DNA from: Patiriisocius_A hiemis
GTDB taxonomy: Bacteria > Bacteroidota > Bacteroidia > Flavobacteriales > Flavobacteriaceae
Assembly: GCF_031846325.1 (NCBI RefSeq)
Contig: NZ_JAVRHZ010000001.1
Location: 744,001 to 808,000, forward strand
Length of the DNA: 64,000 nt
Direction of reading: 5' to 3'
Within the stretch, counting starts at the first letter, position 1. Each line of letters begins with the position of its first letter. The translations under genes were made by a program, and so were the position numbers. This document shows, piece after piece, positions 8,681 through 16,931 of this stretch. The notes under the pieces are model-generated. The model worked only from the letters and a program-made list of their open reading frames with translations, searched no databases and was not told the origin of the DNA.

Positions 8681-8699
8681 CTTTACTGAAAAAGTAAAG
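8681..8699 (+). promoter_or_regulatory. Small hairpin abutting the start of the 44-residue ORF
   Basis: CTTTACT (8681-8687) pairs with AGTAAAG (8693-8699) around a five-base loop, ending two bases before the ATG at 8702. No T-run follows, so it is unlikely to be the aquaporin terminator and could affect translation of the downstream gene. Confidence 0.4.
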
Positions 8700-8701
8700 C
8701 T

Positions 8702-8836
8702 ATGTTTAAAATCATCACAAAATTATTCACTTTTAGAAAGTCTAAAAATTTAGTTAGAGATACTCAAAGATTGTTTGTTATGAATGCTAATAAGGTTAGC
8801 AAAAAAACAAAACAAACTGACCATATGTATATTTAA
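8702..8836 (+). CDS. Possible 44-residue basic protein upstream of the SRPBCC gene
   Basis: An ATG at 8702 opens a 44-codon frame whose TAA is directly followed by the ATG of the SRPBCC gene at 8837 (TAAATG), the spacing expected of coupled genes. The product is rich in Lys/Arg and amphipathic (MFKIITKLFTFRKSKNLVRD and so on), with no signal peptide. I recognise no family. The exact abutment to the next start, and the lack of any other role for these 135 bases, support it as a gene. Conservation in relatives would decide. Confidence 0.5.
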   Translation: MFKIITKLFTFRKSKNLVRDTQRLFVMNANKVSKKTKQTDHMYI

Positions 8837-9298
8837 ATGAAAATATACCAACTTAACTCCAAACAAAGTATTCCTATTTCAAAACAGGAAGCTTGGGAAT
8901 TTCTATCAAACCCAAAAAACTTAAAAGTAATCACCCCAGATTATATGGGGTTTCATATACTTTCAGGGGGAGATAGACCTATGTTCGCTGGGCAAATTAT
9001 TGAATATATTGTCACACCTGTTTTTGGTATAAAAACTAAGTGGGTTACAGAGATTACTCATGTTAAGGAAGGTAACTATTTTGTAGACGAGCAACGATTT
9101 GGTCCATACTCCCTTTGGCATCATAAGCACTTTATTAAAGAAATAGAAGGTGGAGTTGAAATGGAAGACATTATCCATTATAAAGTCCCTATGGGTATTT
9201 TAGGACAAATGGTACATCCTTTTTTAGTAGAGCCTAAGCTAAATGAAATTTTTAATTACAGAAAAGCTAAGCTAGAAGAGCTTTTCGGAAAATTATAA
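8837..9298 (+). CDS. SRPBCC (START-like) family protein
   Basis: The 153-residue protein has the helix-grip pattern of SRPBCC ligand-binding proteins: an N-terminal strand, the SKQEAWEFLSNPKNLKVITP block, GQIIEYIVTPVFGIKTKWVTEI, and a C-terminal helix (FNYRKAKLEELFGKL). The fold binds lipids, polyketides or other hydrophobic molecules, and the ligand here is unknown. It sits three bases before an SDR gene and upstream of a photolyase-family gene. SRPBCC-SDR-photolyase clusters occur in several bacteria and in some are light-controlled, which is inference for this genome. Confidence 0.9.
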   Translation: MKIYQLNSKQSIPISKQEAWEFLSNPKNLKVITPDYMGFHILSGGDRPMFAGQIIEYIVTPVFGIKTKWVTEITHVKEGNYFVDEQRFGPYSLWHHKHFIKEIEGGVEMEDIIHYKVPMGILGQMVHPFLVEPKLNEIFNYRKAKLEELFGKL

Positions 9299-9301
9299 TT
9301 A

Positions 9302-9994
9302 ATGAAAAATATAGTATTAATTGGTGGTTCCTACGGAATAGGAAATGAGATTGCCACATTACTCAAAGAGAAAAATAACGTATACATAGCCTCAAGAACT
9401 AAAGAAAATATTCCTGAAGGTGTTACCCACCTTACATTTGATGCGCTTGAAGATGATAGTTCTCAACTAGAACTACCAGATACAATAGATGGATTAGTGT
9501 ATTGTCCTGGAAGCATTAACCTTCGCCCTTTTAAAATGTTGAAACCAGCGACTTTTCAAGAAGACATGGAAGTTAACTTTATGGGATTAGTAAAAACAGT
9601 ATACGCACTTTTACCAAAGTTAAAAGCTGCAAACCAAGCAAGTTTAGTTTTCTTTAGCACGGTAGCTGTAAAGGTTGGTATGCCTTTTCATACAAGTGTA
9701 GCTGCTGCAAAAGGAGCGATTGAGGGTTTCGCTAAGGCATTAGCAGCGGAGTATGCACCTAGCTTTAGAGTAAATGTAATTGCACCTTCTCTTACTGATA
9801 CTCCACTAGCAGAAAAATTACTCTCCAGTAACGATAAAAAAGAAAAAATGGGTGATCGCCACCCCTTAAAACGTGTTGGTACACCAAAAGATATTGCGCA
9901 GGCTGCAACCTATTTACTTAGTGATAATTCTAGTTGGGTAACTGGACAAATTATTGGAGTAGATGGCGGAATGTCAACATTAAACGTAACATAA
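9302..9994 (+). CDS. Short-chain dehydrogenase/reductase (SDR)
   Basis: The 230-residue protein carries a Rossmann nucleotide site at the N-terminus (IVLIGGSYGIGNEIA), the NMG-type stretch MEVNFMGLVKTVYAL, and a C-terminal VTGQIIGVDGG block typical of FabG-like enzymes. The usual catalytic Tyr-x-x-x-Lys is replaced: the region reads FHTSVAAAKGAIEGFAKALA, so the normal Tyr position appears to be Val or Ser with the Lys kept. This could alter or abolish standard SDR chemistry. It lies between the SRPBCC gene (three-base gap) and the photolyase (one-base gap). Confidence 0.88.
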   Translation: MKNIVLIGGSYGIGNEIATLLKEKNNVYIASRTKENIPEGVTHLTFDALEDDSSQLELPDTIDGLVYCPGSINLRPFKMLKPATFQEDMEVNFMGLVKTVYALLPKLKAANQASLVFFSTVAVKVGMPFHTSVAAAKGAIEGFAKALAAEYAPSFRVNVIAPSLTDTPLAEKLLSSNDKKEKMGDRHPLKRVGTPKDIAQAATYLLSDNSSWVTGQIIGVDGGMSTLNVT

Positions 9995-9995
9995 G

Positions 9996-11300
9996 GTGAG
10001 TAAAAAGATTTCCATATTTTGGTTTCGAAGAGATTTACGCTTAGATGACAATGTAGGTTTCTGTAAGGCCTTAGAAGGAAAACACCCTATTTTACCCATT
10101 TTTATATTTGATACCGAAATTTTAAGTGAACTTCCAGAAGATGATGCCCGAGTAACTTTCATACACGAGACACTTCAAAATATGCGAAATGAGCTTCAAG
10201 AACTTGGTAGTAGCCTAGCTATTTACAAAGGGAAGCCCGAAGTAGTTTTTAAGGAGATTCTTTCAGAATACGATGTGCAAAATGTAATTACTAATCGAGA
10301 TTATGAACCCTATGCAAGAGAAAGAGATAAAAAGATAAGTGAATTTCTTTCAGAAAAAGATATTGGTTTTTACACTTTTAAAGACCAAGTTATTTTTGAG
10401 AAAAGCGATATAGTTAAAGATGATGGAGACCCATATGTAGTTTATACTCCATATATGAAAAAATGGAAAGCTACTTTTGATCCTAATAAGCATCTTACTA
10501 TTCATTATTTTTCACAAGCACCAGACAATTTATACAAAAACACTAGGCTCCCTAACCTTTCATTATCTGATATTGGTTTTAAAAAATCTAACATTAAAAT
10601 CCCTGAATATGATGTCACTCCAACCACTATACAGGAATACGAAGCAAACAGAAATTTTCCTGCAAAAGATGGTACCTCTAGACTAGGGCCTCATCTTCGG
10701 TTTGGAACGGTGAGTGTTAGAAAAATGATTAAAAAAGCTATTGCTGAAAAAAATGAAGTCTTTTGGCAAGAATTGATATGGCGTGAATTTTTTATGCAAA
10801 TCCTATGGCATTTCCCTGAAACAGTTTCAAATGCTTTCAGAAAAAAATATGACCGTATACAATGGCGAAATAATGAAGATGAATTTGAAAAATGGAAACA
10901 AGGAAAAACAGGATATCCTCTTGTAGATGCTGGGATGCGAGAGCTTAACAAAACAGGTTATATGCATAATCGTGTACGTATGCTAGTAGCTAGTTTTTTA
11001 TGTAAACACCTATTAATAGATTGGAGATGGGGTGAGGCTTATTTTGCCGAAAAATTACTTGATTATGAACAAGCTAGTAATGTAGGTAATTGGCAATGGG
11101 CAGCAGGTAGCGGTGTAGATGCTGCTCCATATTTCAGAATATTTAATCCTACTACTCAAATAGAAAAATTTGATAAAAACCATAAATACATAAAGAAATG
11201 GGTAACAGAATTTAATACCGACTCTTACCCCGACAAAATGGTTGATCACAAAATGGCAAGGGAACGTTGTCTTAAAATTTATAAAGAAGCCCTTAGGTAA
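9996..11300 (+). CDS. Cryptochrome/DNA photolyase family protein
   Basis: The 434-residue flavoprotein starts at a GTG one base after the SDR stop. An N-terminal photolyase alpha/beta antenna domain (ISIFWFRRDLRLDDNVG) is followed by the FAD-binding helical domain, with TSRLGPHLRFGTVSVR, the WRWGEAYFAEKLLDYEQASNVGNWQW block and a terminal ARERCLKIYKEALR. The pattern is that of class I CPD photolyases, which repair UV-made pyrimidine dimers with blue light. A cryptochrome-like signalling role cannot be excluded. It is the last gene of the operon that begins with the 44-residue ORF. Confidence 0.94.
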   Translation: MSKKISIFWFRRDLRLDDNVGFCKALEGKHPILPIFIFDTEILSELPEDDARVTFIHETLQNMRNELQELGSSLAIYKGKPEVVFKEILSEYDVQNVITNRDYEPYARERDKKISEFLSEKDIGFYTFKDQVIFEKSDIVKDDGDPYVVYTPYMKKWKATFDPNKHLTIHYFSQAPDNLYKNTRLPNLSLSDIGFKKSNIKIPEYDVTPTTIQEYEANRNFPAKDGTSRLGPHLRFGTVSVRKMIKKAIAEKNEVFWQELIWREFFMQILWHFPETVSNAFRKKYDRIQWRNNEDEFEKWKQGKTGYPLVDAGMRELNKTGYMHNRVRMLVASFLCKHLLIDWRWGEAYFAEKLLDYEQASNVGNWQWAAGSGVDAAPYFRIFNPTTQIEKFDKNHKYIKKWVTEFNTDSYPDKMVDHKMARERCLKIYKEALR

Positions 11301-11379
11301 CTGCAACTTTAAACCTACTTTCTCAAAAATTTAGGGTCATTACTTTAATAAACAAACACTTCGTATTTAGTATTCTGTA

Positions 11380-11402
11380 AAACCCTTTAAAATCAAGGGT
11401 TT
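11380..11402 (+). terminator. Likely terminator of the photolyase operon
   Basis: AAACCCTT (11380-11387) pairs with AAGGGTTT (11395-11402), and a T-rich run (ACTTTTTT) follows immediately. It lies 80 bases after the photolyase stop and directly before the sigma-54 type promoter. Confidence 0.7.
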
Positions 11403-11408
11403 ACTTTT

Positions 11409-11425
11409 TTGGCACGGAGGTTGTT
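11409..11425 (+). promoter_or_regulatory. Sigma-54 (RpoN) type -24/-12 promoter
   Basis: TTGGCACGGAGGTTGTT matches the consensus YTGGCACGnnnnTTGCW at all but one defined position (T for C at -12). The GG of -24 is at 11411-11412 and the -12 dinucleotide at 11423-11424, with the required ten-base spacing. A transcript would start near 11436, leaving a leader of about 52 bases before the ATG at 11488. No activator-binding repeat is obvious upstream. Confidence 0.72.
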
Positions 11426-11487
11426 ATTATTTAGGCGTACAAAGCTGACCAAAAAGTTAAAGCAAGTACAACCTAAATTTTTAAGTT

Positions 11488-12705
11488 ATGAAAAATCTAG
11501 CAATTTTATTTTTAAGTTTCCTTTTAGTAGGAACAACAGCAGTAGCAAAAGAAACATCTAATGCAGAGACACCAACACGTAATTATGATGGTTCGGCATA
11601 CATTTTTGTAGAGGGTGGTGTTGAATTCTCGGTGTTTCCAGATGGTCAGTTTGATTTTGTATATGTAGGACCACAAAATGGTAGCAATGTTAATGTAAAC
11701 ATTAATACTCCAAATGTTAATGTAAGTTTTAACTCAGGATATGATTATGAAGCATATGTACAGTATGATGACTACGGTGCCGTTATTCAAGTAGAAGAAG
11801 TACCTATTTACTACGATGAGTATGGACGTATTGTTCAAGCAGGTAGCGTAGATATAAGGTATACTAACAGACGTTTGGTACGTGTAGGTGGATTATATAT
11901 AAACTATAACAGATATGGATATTTCTCACATTGTACAGGGTTTATAAATCCTTGGAACCGTTTTTATGTATACAGACCATGGCACGTATTTTATACAAGA
12001 CCTGTGTTTGCAAGTTGCATTGTATATGATGTCCCATACAGAAGATATTACACTCCAGTAAGGTATAGTTATATAGTACATAGAAGATATTATAGCAATA
12101 GACATCGTGTAGCTTACAACAATGGTAGAAGAAACTTTTACCGTCCAGGAAGTAGAGTACATTACAGAGATGGTCGTGTAGCAAAAAATAGAGACTACAA
12201 TCCTAACCGTAGAAATACTTTTGTTTCAAACTCAAGAGGTAATGCTATAAATACTAGAGCAAACTCAAGAGGTACAGTAAAAAGAAATACTACAACTTCT
12301 AAGGGAAGGCCCGTTAGTAATAACAGTAGAGGTATTGCAAAACGTGATAATTCACGCAAAACCTATAGTTCTAAGGGTCGTCCAGCGACTACTTCTAGAG
12401 GTGTTGCTAAGAAAAACAGTAGAGGAACTATAAGTAACTCTCGAAATACTTCTAGAGGTGTTGCAAAGAAAAGTAGTAGAAATACTGTAAACAGTAACAG
12501 AGGTACTGTTGCTAAACGTTCATCTAGAGCAACTAAGCCTTCACAAAAAAGAAGTACAGTTTCTAGAAGTACCTCATCAAGAAAGTCTTCTTCAAGAGCT
12601 ACTACGGCAAAGAGAAGCACATCAAGAAGTAAAGCTACTTCAAGTAGATCTAGTAACTCTAGAAGTTCTAAAGGATCTACATCAAGAAGAGGTAGAGGAT
12701 TATAA
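11488..12705 (+). CDS. Secreted protein with Arg/Ser-rich repeat tail
   Basis: The 405-residue protein has a signal peptide (ends near residue 20, ..GTTAVAKE). A Tyr/Val-rich N-terminal half (about 30-215) holds strand-like blocks such as EVPIYYDEYGRIVQAGSVDIRY and a cluster of Tyr/Arg. The C-terminal 190 residues are low complexity, rich in Arg, Ser, Lys and Thr, with repeated NSRGxxKK/SRGVAKK/SSKGRP units and almost no acidic residues. I do not recognise a family. A very basic exported tail suggests binding to polyanions such as DNA, LPS or exopolysaccharide. It stands alone between a sigma-54 type promoter and a convergent terminator. Confidence 0.85.
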   Translation: MKNLAILFLSFLLVGTTAVAKETSNAETPTRNYDGSAYIFVEGGVEFSVFPDGQFDFVYVGPQNGSNVNVNINTPNVNVSFNSGYDYEAYVQYDDYGAVIQVEEVPIYYDEYGRIVQAGSVDIRYTNRRLVRVGGLYINYNRYGYFSHCTGFINPWNRFYVYRPWHVFYTRPVFASCIVYDVPYRRYYTPVRYSYIVHRRYYSNRHRVAYNNGRRNFYRPGSRVHYRDGRVAKNRDYNPNRRNTFVSNSRGNAINTRANSRGTVKRNTTTSKGRPVSNNSRGIAKRDNSRKTYSSKGRPATTSRGVAKKNSRGTISNSRNTSRGVAKKSSRNTVNSNRGTVAKRSSRATKPSQKRSTVSRSTSSRKSSSRATTAKRSTSRSKATSSRSSNSRSSKGSTSRRGRGL

Positions 12706-12726
12706 AATTTTGGTTGGTTAGTTTTT

Positions 12727-12764
12727 AGAACCCCTTGTGAGACAAAAGTTGAGCAAGGGGTTCT
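12727..12764. terminator. Bidirectional terminator between convergent genes
   Basis: An 11-base stem (12727-12737 with 12754-12764) encloses a 16-base loop, with T-rich flanks on both strands. It serves the Arg/Ser protein gene and the glycosyltransferase gene. Confidence 0.85.
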
Positions 12765-12771
12765 TCTTTAT

Positions 12772-14049
12772 TTATATATCTTTAAGTAATCTTGCCATTT
12801 TTTCGGTTAATGCCTTTCTACTATACTTTTCAATTCCATTTGAAACTACTTTTAAATTATTGTTTTTATAATCTGAATAAAAAGAAAGTATCGTTTCTTT
12901 TAATTCACCATCATTATAGGGAAAATACTTTCCATGATTGGTTTCTTTTAAAATACTTGAAACATCGCTTCCTGATGGCCCAAACGTCATGATAGGACGC
13001 TGAGCAGCCAAATATTCAAAGAGTTTTCCAGGAATAATACATTTTGTTTCGGGTTTATTCATTTCAATAAGTAACAGTACTTGAGAATTATGTTGCAATT
13101 GCAATGCCTTCTCATGGCTCACATACCCTAATATTTTACAGTTTTCTTCCAGTCCAAAACTAATAATATTCTCTAGTACTTGTTCGCTTATAGCACCTGC
13201 AAAAACAAGGTTTAAATCATCTTTAAAATCAACATTTTCTGAGGCTATTTCGGCTAAGGTTTTCCAAAGAACTATAGGATTGCGTTCACTTAACAAAGAC
13301 CCTATATGGGCTATTGAAAATTTTGCATCTAGTTGAGATTCTATTTTTATAGAAGCGTCATACCCATTGGTAATTACTTTTATTGGTTTTGGGGTTATAT
13401 TCTTAAACTCTTCTTTGGTTACTGAACTTGTTACAACAACCGTATCTGCTGTATTTAAAACTTGATGCTCTAGTTCTTTATGTTTTCTTGATGAAGCTTT
13501 AGTAAGACGTAATGATTTATGATAGTGTATGGTAGTCCATGGGTCTCTAAAGTCTGCTACCCATTTTAATATAGTTTGCTGTTTAAGTTTAAGTCCAATT
13601 AAATGTAAACTATGAGGAGGTCCCGTAGTAACTATAGTATCAATATTATTTTCAGAAATATAGTTAGAAAGAAATTGTACTGAAGGTTTTACCCATCTAA
13701 TTCTAGCGTCTGGTATAAAAAAGTTACCTCTTATAAACAACATAAGTTTACCTAATAGCGATTGTTTTTTATTAGCTATAAGACCACTACTCATTTTTTG
13801 AGTATTCTTTTTTGAAAACAACTTAGCCAGAGCATATGGCTCACTTATAGGGTGTTTAAGTATTGTTATGTCACTTGGCACATCTTTTTTAAAAGAAGCA
13901 TCTTGAAGTGGGTAATGAGGGTTTTCTGGAACATAAACAATAGGTTCAATTCCAAAATCTCTAAAGTGCTTTACAAACTGCACCCAACGTTGTACTCCTG
14001 GCCCTCCAGCTGGTGGCCAATAATATGTAATAATGAGTACCCTTTTCAT
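12772..14049 (-). CDS. Glycosyltransferase (GT4-like, GT-B fold)
   Basis: The 425-residue cytoplasmic glycosyltransferase starts with RVLIITYYWPPAGGPGVQRW, typical of flavobacterial GT4 enzymes in surface polysaccharide synthesis. It has a central WVADFRDPWTTIHY and VVVTSSVTKEEF, and a C-terminal donor-binding part (GYVSHEKALQLQHNSQVLLL, then CIIPGKLFEYLAAQRPIMTFG). The sugar donor and acceptor cannot be told. It begins five bases after the stop of the upstream YfhO-like membrane protein gene, so the two form an operon that may build or decorate a cell-surface glycan. Confidence 0.9.
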   Translation of the reverse strand: MKRVLIITYYWPPAGGPGVQRWVQFVKHFRDFGIEPIVYVPENPHYPLQDASFKKDVPSDITILKHPISEPYALAKLFSKKNTQKMSSGLIANKKQSLLGKLMLFIRGNFFIPDARIRWVKPSVQFLSNYISENNIDTIVTTGPPHSLHLIGLKLKQQTILKWVADFRDPWTTIHYHKSLRLTKASSRKHKELEHQVLNTADTVVVTSSVTKEEFKNITPKPIKVITNGYDASIKIESQLDAKFSIAHIGSLLSERNPIVLWKTLAEIASENVDFKDDLNLVFAGAISEQVLENIISFGLEENCKILGYVSHEKALQLQHNSQVLLLIEMNKPETKCIIPGKLFEYLAAQRPIMTFGPSGSDVSSILKETNHGKYFPYNDGELKETILSFYSDYKNNNLKVVSNGIEKYSRKALTEKMARLLKDI

Positions 14050-14054
14050 ATTAA

Positions 14055-16493
14055 TTAAGAGGTAGTTTTCTGTGTATTTCTATAACTAAAAAATACACCT
14101 CCTATAATTAAGAGCAATAGAAGGATAGCACTAACAAGACTTATGGTACTTCCTGTTTGTATCACGCTAGGTTCAAATTTAAAAACTATAGTGTGGTCTC
14201 CAGCTGGAATAGGTAATGCTCGTAATACATAGTTAGCACGTATATGTTCAACTGGCTTTCCATCTATATAGGCATTCCACCCTTTTGGATAATATACTTC
14301 AGAAAAAACACCTAACTGTGCAGAGCTTGAAGATGTTTCATAAACTAACTCTTGTAATTCTTGAGACCTTAAAGTAATTGTTGCTGTAGTATCTCTAGCA
14401 ACCTTATCTAAAGGAATTACATCCACAAAGTCTTTATATACAACTGCTGTTTTCTTGCTATTTAAACTGTCTAATAACTGTAATTCTTCATCTGCTGTAT
14501 TTGCAACCTTGATATTTTCTACAAACCAAGCTGGGCCATTAGCATAGGGATTACGTTGTCCAATAGGGCCTCCATTTTCATTTTGAATAATAATATACCG
14601 AACATTAAGCATGTTTAATATCCCAATATTACCATTACGTAGGTAGAATTCATTAATATCATTCATTCTACCAGGTTTTGCTGCATGATATCCTCCAAGT
14701 GCATTGTGATAATAACTTGCTTGTCCGCTTGTAAAAGCATCGTTTGTTACATCGTATACTCTGTAATAACCATCATCTTCCAAAATTTGCATATCTGCCC
14801 CACTTTTTGGAAAAGGTTGTTCCATTACTCTAGCACGTACAAAATCATCTTCATTTACATATCTTCTATCTACTCCCACTAAGTCTATTGCAACCAAAAC
14901 GACTAAAATTGAGATAGCTGTAATTTCTTTTAATTTCCCCTTTAGTAAACCAAACAAAACAGTTGCTGAAAGCAAAATAAAAATAAGACTTCTTATTGCA
15001 TCACTTGTGAAAATTGATATCCTATCTTCTCTAACGGCTTCAATATACTCTAGCCCTATTTGTTCAATAAAAAGTGAATCATAAGGACTCGCAAAATCAA
15101 AAAGTAAACTCTTAAAAAGAAGTAATAGTATTGTTACCCCACCAACAATTCCTGTTGTAAGCAGTAAAGCTTTTTGTTTTACTTCTTTCTTTACAAAATC
15201 ATTAAAATACTGATGTAAACCTACTACAGCAAGTATAGGAAGAACTAACTCGATAATAACCTGTATTGAAGATACGGCTCTAAACTTACTATATAATGGG
15301 ATGTAATCGATAAAAAATTCGGTTAGGAAGCTAAAGTTTTTTCCCCATGATAATAATAGGCTAATTGTGAAACCAGCTACAATCCACCATTTTAATCTTC
15401 CTTTTACTAAAAATAAGGCTAAAACTGCCAGAAATATAACAACTGCACCTATGTAAGCAGGAGCCGCAACAATTGGTTGATCTCCCCAATAAGCGGGTGT
15501 TTGTCCTACTAATTGTGCTGCTTCTTGGGGAGAAGCTCCAATTTTAACTAGGGATTCAAAAGCTTCAGAATCTTCTGGGAGTGGGTCGCTTGAACCACCA
15601 CCCATTAAACCAGGGATTAAAAGATTTAAGGACTCTCCTATTCCGTAGCTATATTCAGTTATATATTCATAATCAAGACCATTTACTTCTTCTTTTTTGC
15701 TTCCATCTGGATTGATGGTCAGTTCAGATTTACCTCTAGTAGATGTGTCTGCATACTCTTTAGTCGCCATAATATTAGTAGCATTAAGCCCCAAAGCAAC
15801 AATAGCAGCAACTATCATGATTATTGAAGCTTTAAAAAAGTGCGGTAACATCTTCTTTTTATATGCATCTATAAAATAAGCAACCCCAATGCAGATTATT
15901 AATAACAATAAATAATAAGTCATCTGGAAATGATTTGCCACTAACTCTAAAGCAACTGCGATAGTTGTGAGTACAAAGCCCCAGATATATTTACCCCTAA
16001 AAGTGAGTAAAATACCACTCAACACAAGTGGCATGTATGCAATGGCATGCGCCTTTGCGTTATGACCAACTCCCAAAATAATTATGAGATAGGTAGAGAA
16101 ACCAAATGCAATAGCGCCTAGAAAGGCAAGTTTATAATCTATTTTTAAAACTAGCAATAAGATATATAAGCCTATAAAGTATAGAAATAAGTAATCTGCT
16201 GGTCTTGGCAAAAAACGTATGGTTAAATCTAATTTTTTTATGTAATTGTGCGGGTACTTTGCTCCTAGTTGGTAGGTTGGCATACCTCCAAATGCAGCAT
16301 TTGTCCAATATGCTTCGTTTCCAGTCTCCTTTTTGTACTCTTTTTGTTGCTTAGACATACCAACATATTGAGCAATATCACTTTGAAATAATTTTTTCCC
16401 TTGCAAAACAGGATTAAAGTATAAAAGCGATGCTACAACGAAAAGAACTAAAACAACAAGATGTGGGAGTATTTTTTTAAAATCGAAATGCAT
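14055..16493 (-). CDS. YfhO-family membrane protein (GT-C-like)
   Basis: The 812-residue protein has many membrane helices along most of its length. The first helix is followed by a periplasmic loop with YWTNAAFGGMPTYQLG, and the C-terminal soluble part carries the YfhO-typical GVFSEVYYPKGWNAYIDGKP and RALPIPAGDHTIVFKFEP. YfhO proteins are GT-C-like and are linked to glycosylation of envelope polymers such as teichoic acids in Firmicutes; in Bacteroidota the substrate is unknown. It precedes a GT4-like enzyme by five bases. Confidence 0.9.
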   Translation of the reverse strand: MHFDFKKILPHLVVLVLFVVASLLYFNPVLQGKKLFQSDIAQYVGMSKQQKEYKKETGNEAYWTNAAFGGMPTYQLGAKYPHNYIKKLDLTIRFLPRPADYLFLYFIGLYILLLVLKIDYKLAFLGAIAFGFSTYLIIILGVGHNAKAHAIAYMPLVLSGILLTFRGKYIWGFVLTTIAVALELVANHFQMTYYLLLLIICIGVAYFIDAYKKKMLPHFFKASIIMIVAAIVALGLNATNIMATKEYADTSTRGKSELTINPDGSKKEEVNGLDYEYITEYSYGIGESLNLLIPGLMGGGSSDPLPEDSEAFESLVKIGASPQEAAQLVGQTPAYWGDQPIVAAPAYIGAVVIFLAVLALFLVKGRLKWWIVAGFTISLLLSWGKNFSFLTEFFIDYIPLYSKFRAVSSIQVIIELVLPILAVVGLHQYFNDFVKKEVKQKALLLTTGIVGGVTILLLLFKSLLFDFASPYDSLFIEQIGLEYIEAVREDRISIFTSDAIRSLIFILLSATVLFGLLKGKLKEITAISILVVLVAIDLVGVDRRYVNEDDFVRARVMEQPFPKSGADMQILEDDGYYRVYDVTNDAFTSGQASYYHNALGGYHAAKPGRMNDINEFYLRNGNIGILNMLNVRYIIIQNENGGPIGQRNPYANGPAWFVENIKVANTADEELQLLDSLNSKKTAVVYKDFVDVIPLDKVARDTTATITLRSQELQELVYETSSSSAQLGVFSEVYYPKGWNAYIDGKPVEHIRANYVLRALPIPAGDHTIVFKFEPSVIQTGSTISLVSAILLLLLIIGGVFFSYRNTQKTTS

Positions 16494-16562
16494 ATAGACT
16501 ACTAGATTTAATAGAATGGAAAATTATGAAAATAAGATGAGAAAAATTGTAAAAAGAAGGAT

Positions 16563-16826
16563 TTACTCAACTTCTTCAAAATCTACATACTCACCTACTG
16601 TGTCTTTCGATTTTTTATGAGTATTAGGCATTTTATCTATTGTAACTTCTCCTGGCCTTTTTGATGTCTTAGAGGATTGATTGTTATTTTGAAAAGCTTT
16701 TTCAAATCGTTCCCCAGCTTTTTTTGCTATATATCGCATTAGGTAAGGCCCTAGTAATCTTGCAAGAAATTTTATCCCAAAATATACCAGCAGTACAATT
16801 AATAACGTTTTTAAGAAAGTAATCAT
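16563..16826 (-). CDS. DUF4834 small membrane protein
   Basis: The 87-residue protein has one N-terminal membrane helix (TLLIVLLVYFGIKFLARLLG) followed by a basic then mixed-charge tail, ending VGEYVDFEEVE. This matches the DUF4834 family seen in Flavobacteriia. The function is unknown. It lies upstream of the YfhO-like gene (69-base gap) and may share its transcript. Confidence 0.85.
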   Translation of the reverse strand: MITFLKTLLIVLLVYFGIKFLARLLGPYLMRYIAKKAGERFEKAFQNNNQSSKTSKRPGEVTIDKMPNTHKKSKDTVGEYVDFEEVE

Positions 16827-16906
16827 AACTAAGTTGTATTTTCAAAAGTAATAATAAGGCATCGAAAAAGACCAAATACAACTATTAAATAAATGATAAA
16901 ATCTTA

Positions 16907-16914
16907 TATCTTTG
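16907..16914 (+). promoter_or_regulatory. -7 box before the outer-membrane protein gene
   Basis: TATCTTTG is an exact TAnnTTTG match 17 bases before the ATG at 16932. It lies inside the longer open frame that begins at 16893, which supports the downstream ATG as the true start. Confidence 0.5.
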
Positions 16915-16931
16915 AACGAAACCAAAAAAAC

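Noticed and set aside
12363..12720. Frames on both strands over the Arg/Ser tail region, and the possibility of a CRISPR-like repeat array
   Set aside because: They are shadows of the repetitive coding sequence. Repeat units vary in length and sequence with codon phase, so they are not direct DNA repeats with spacers.
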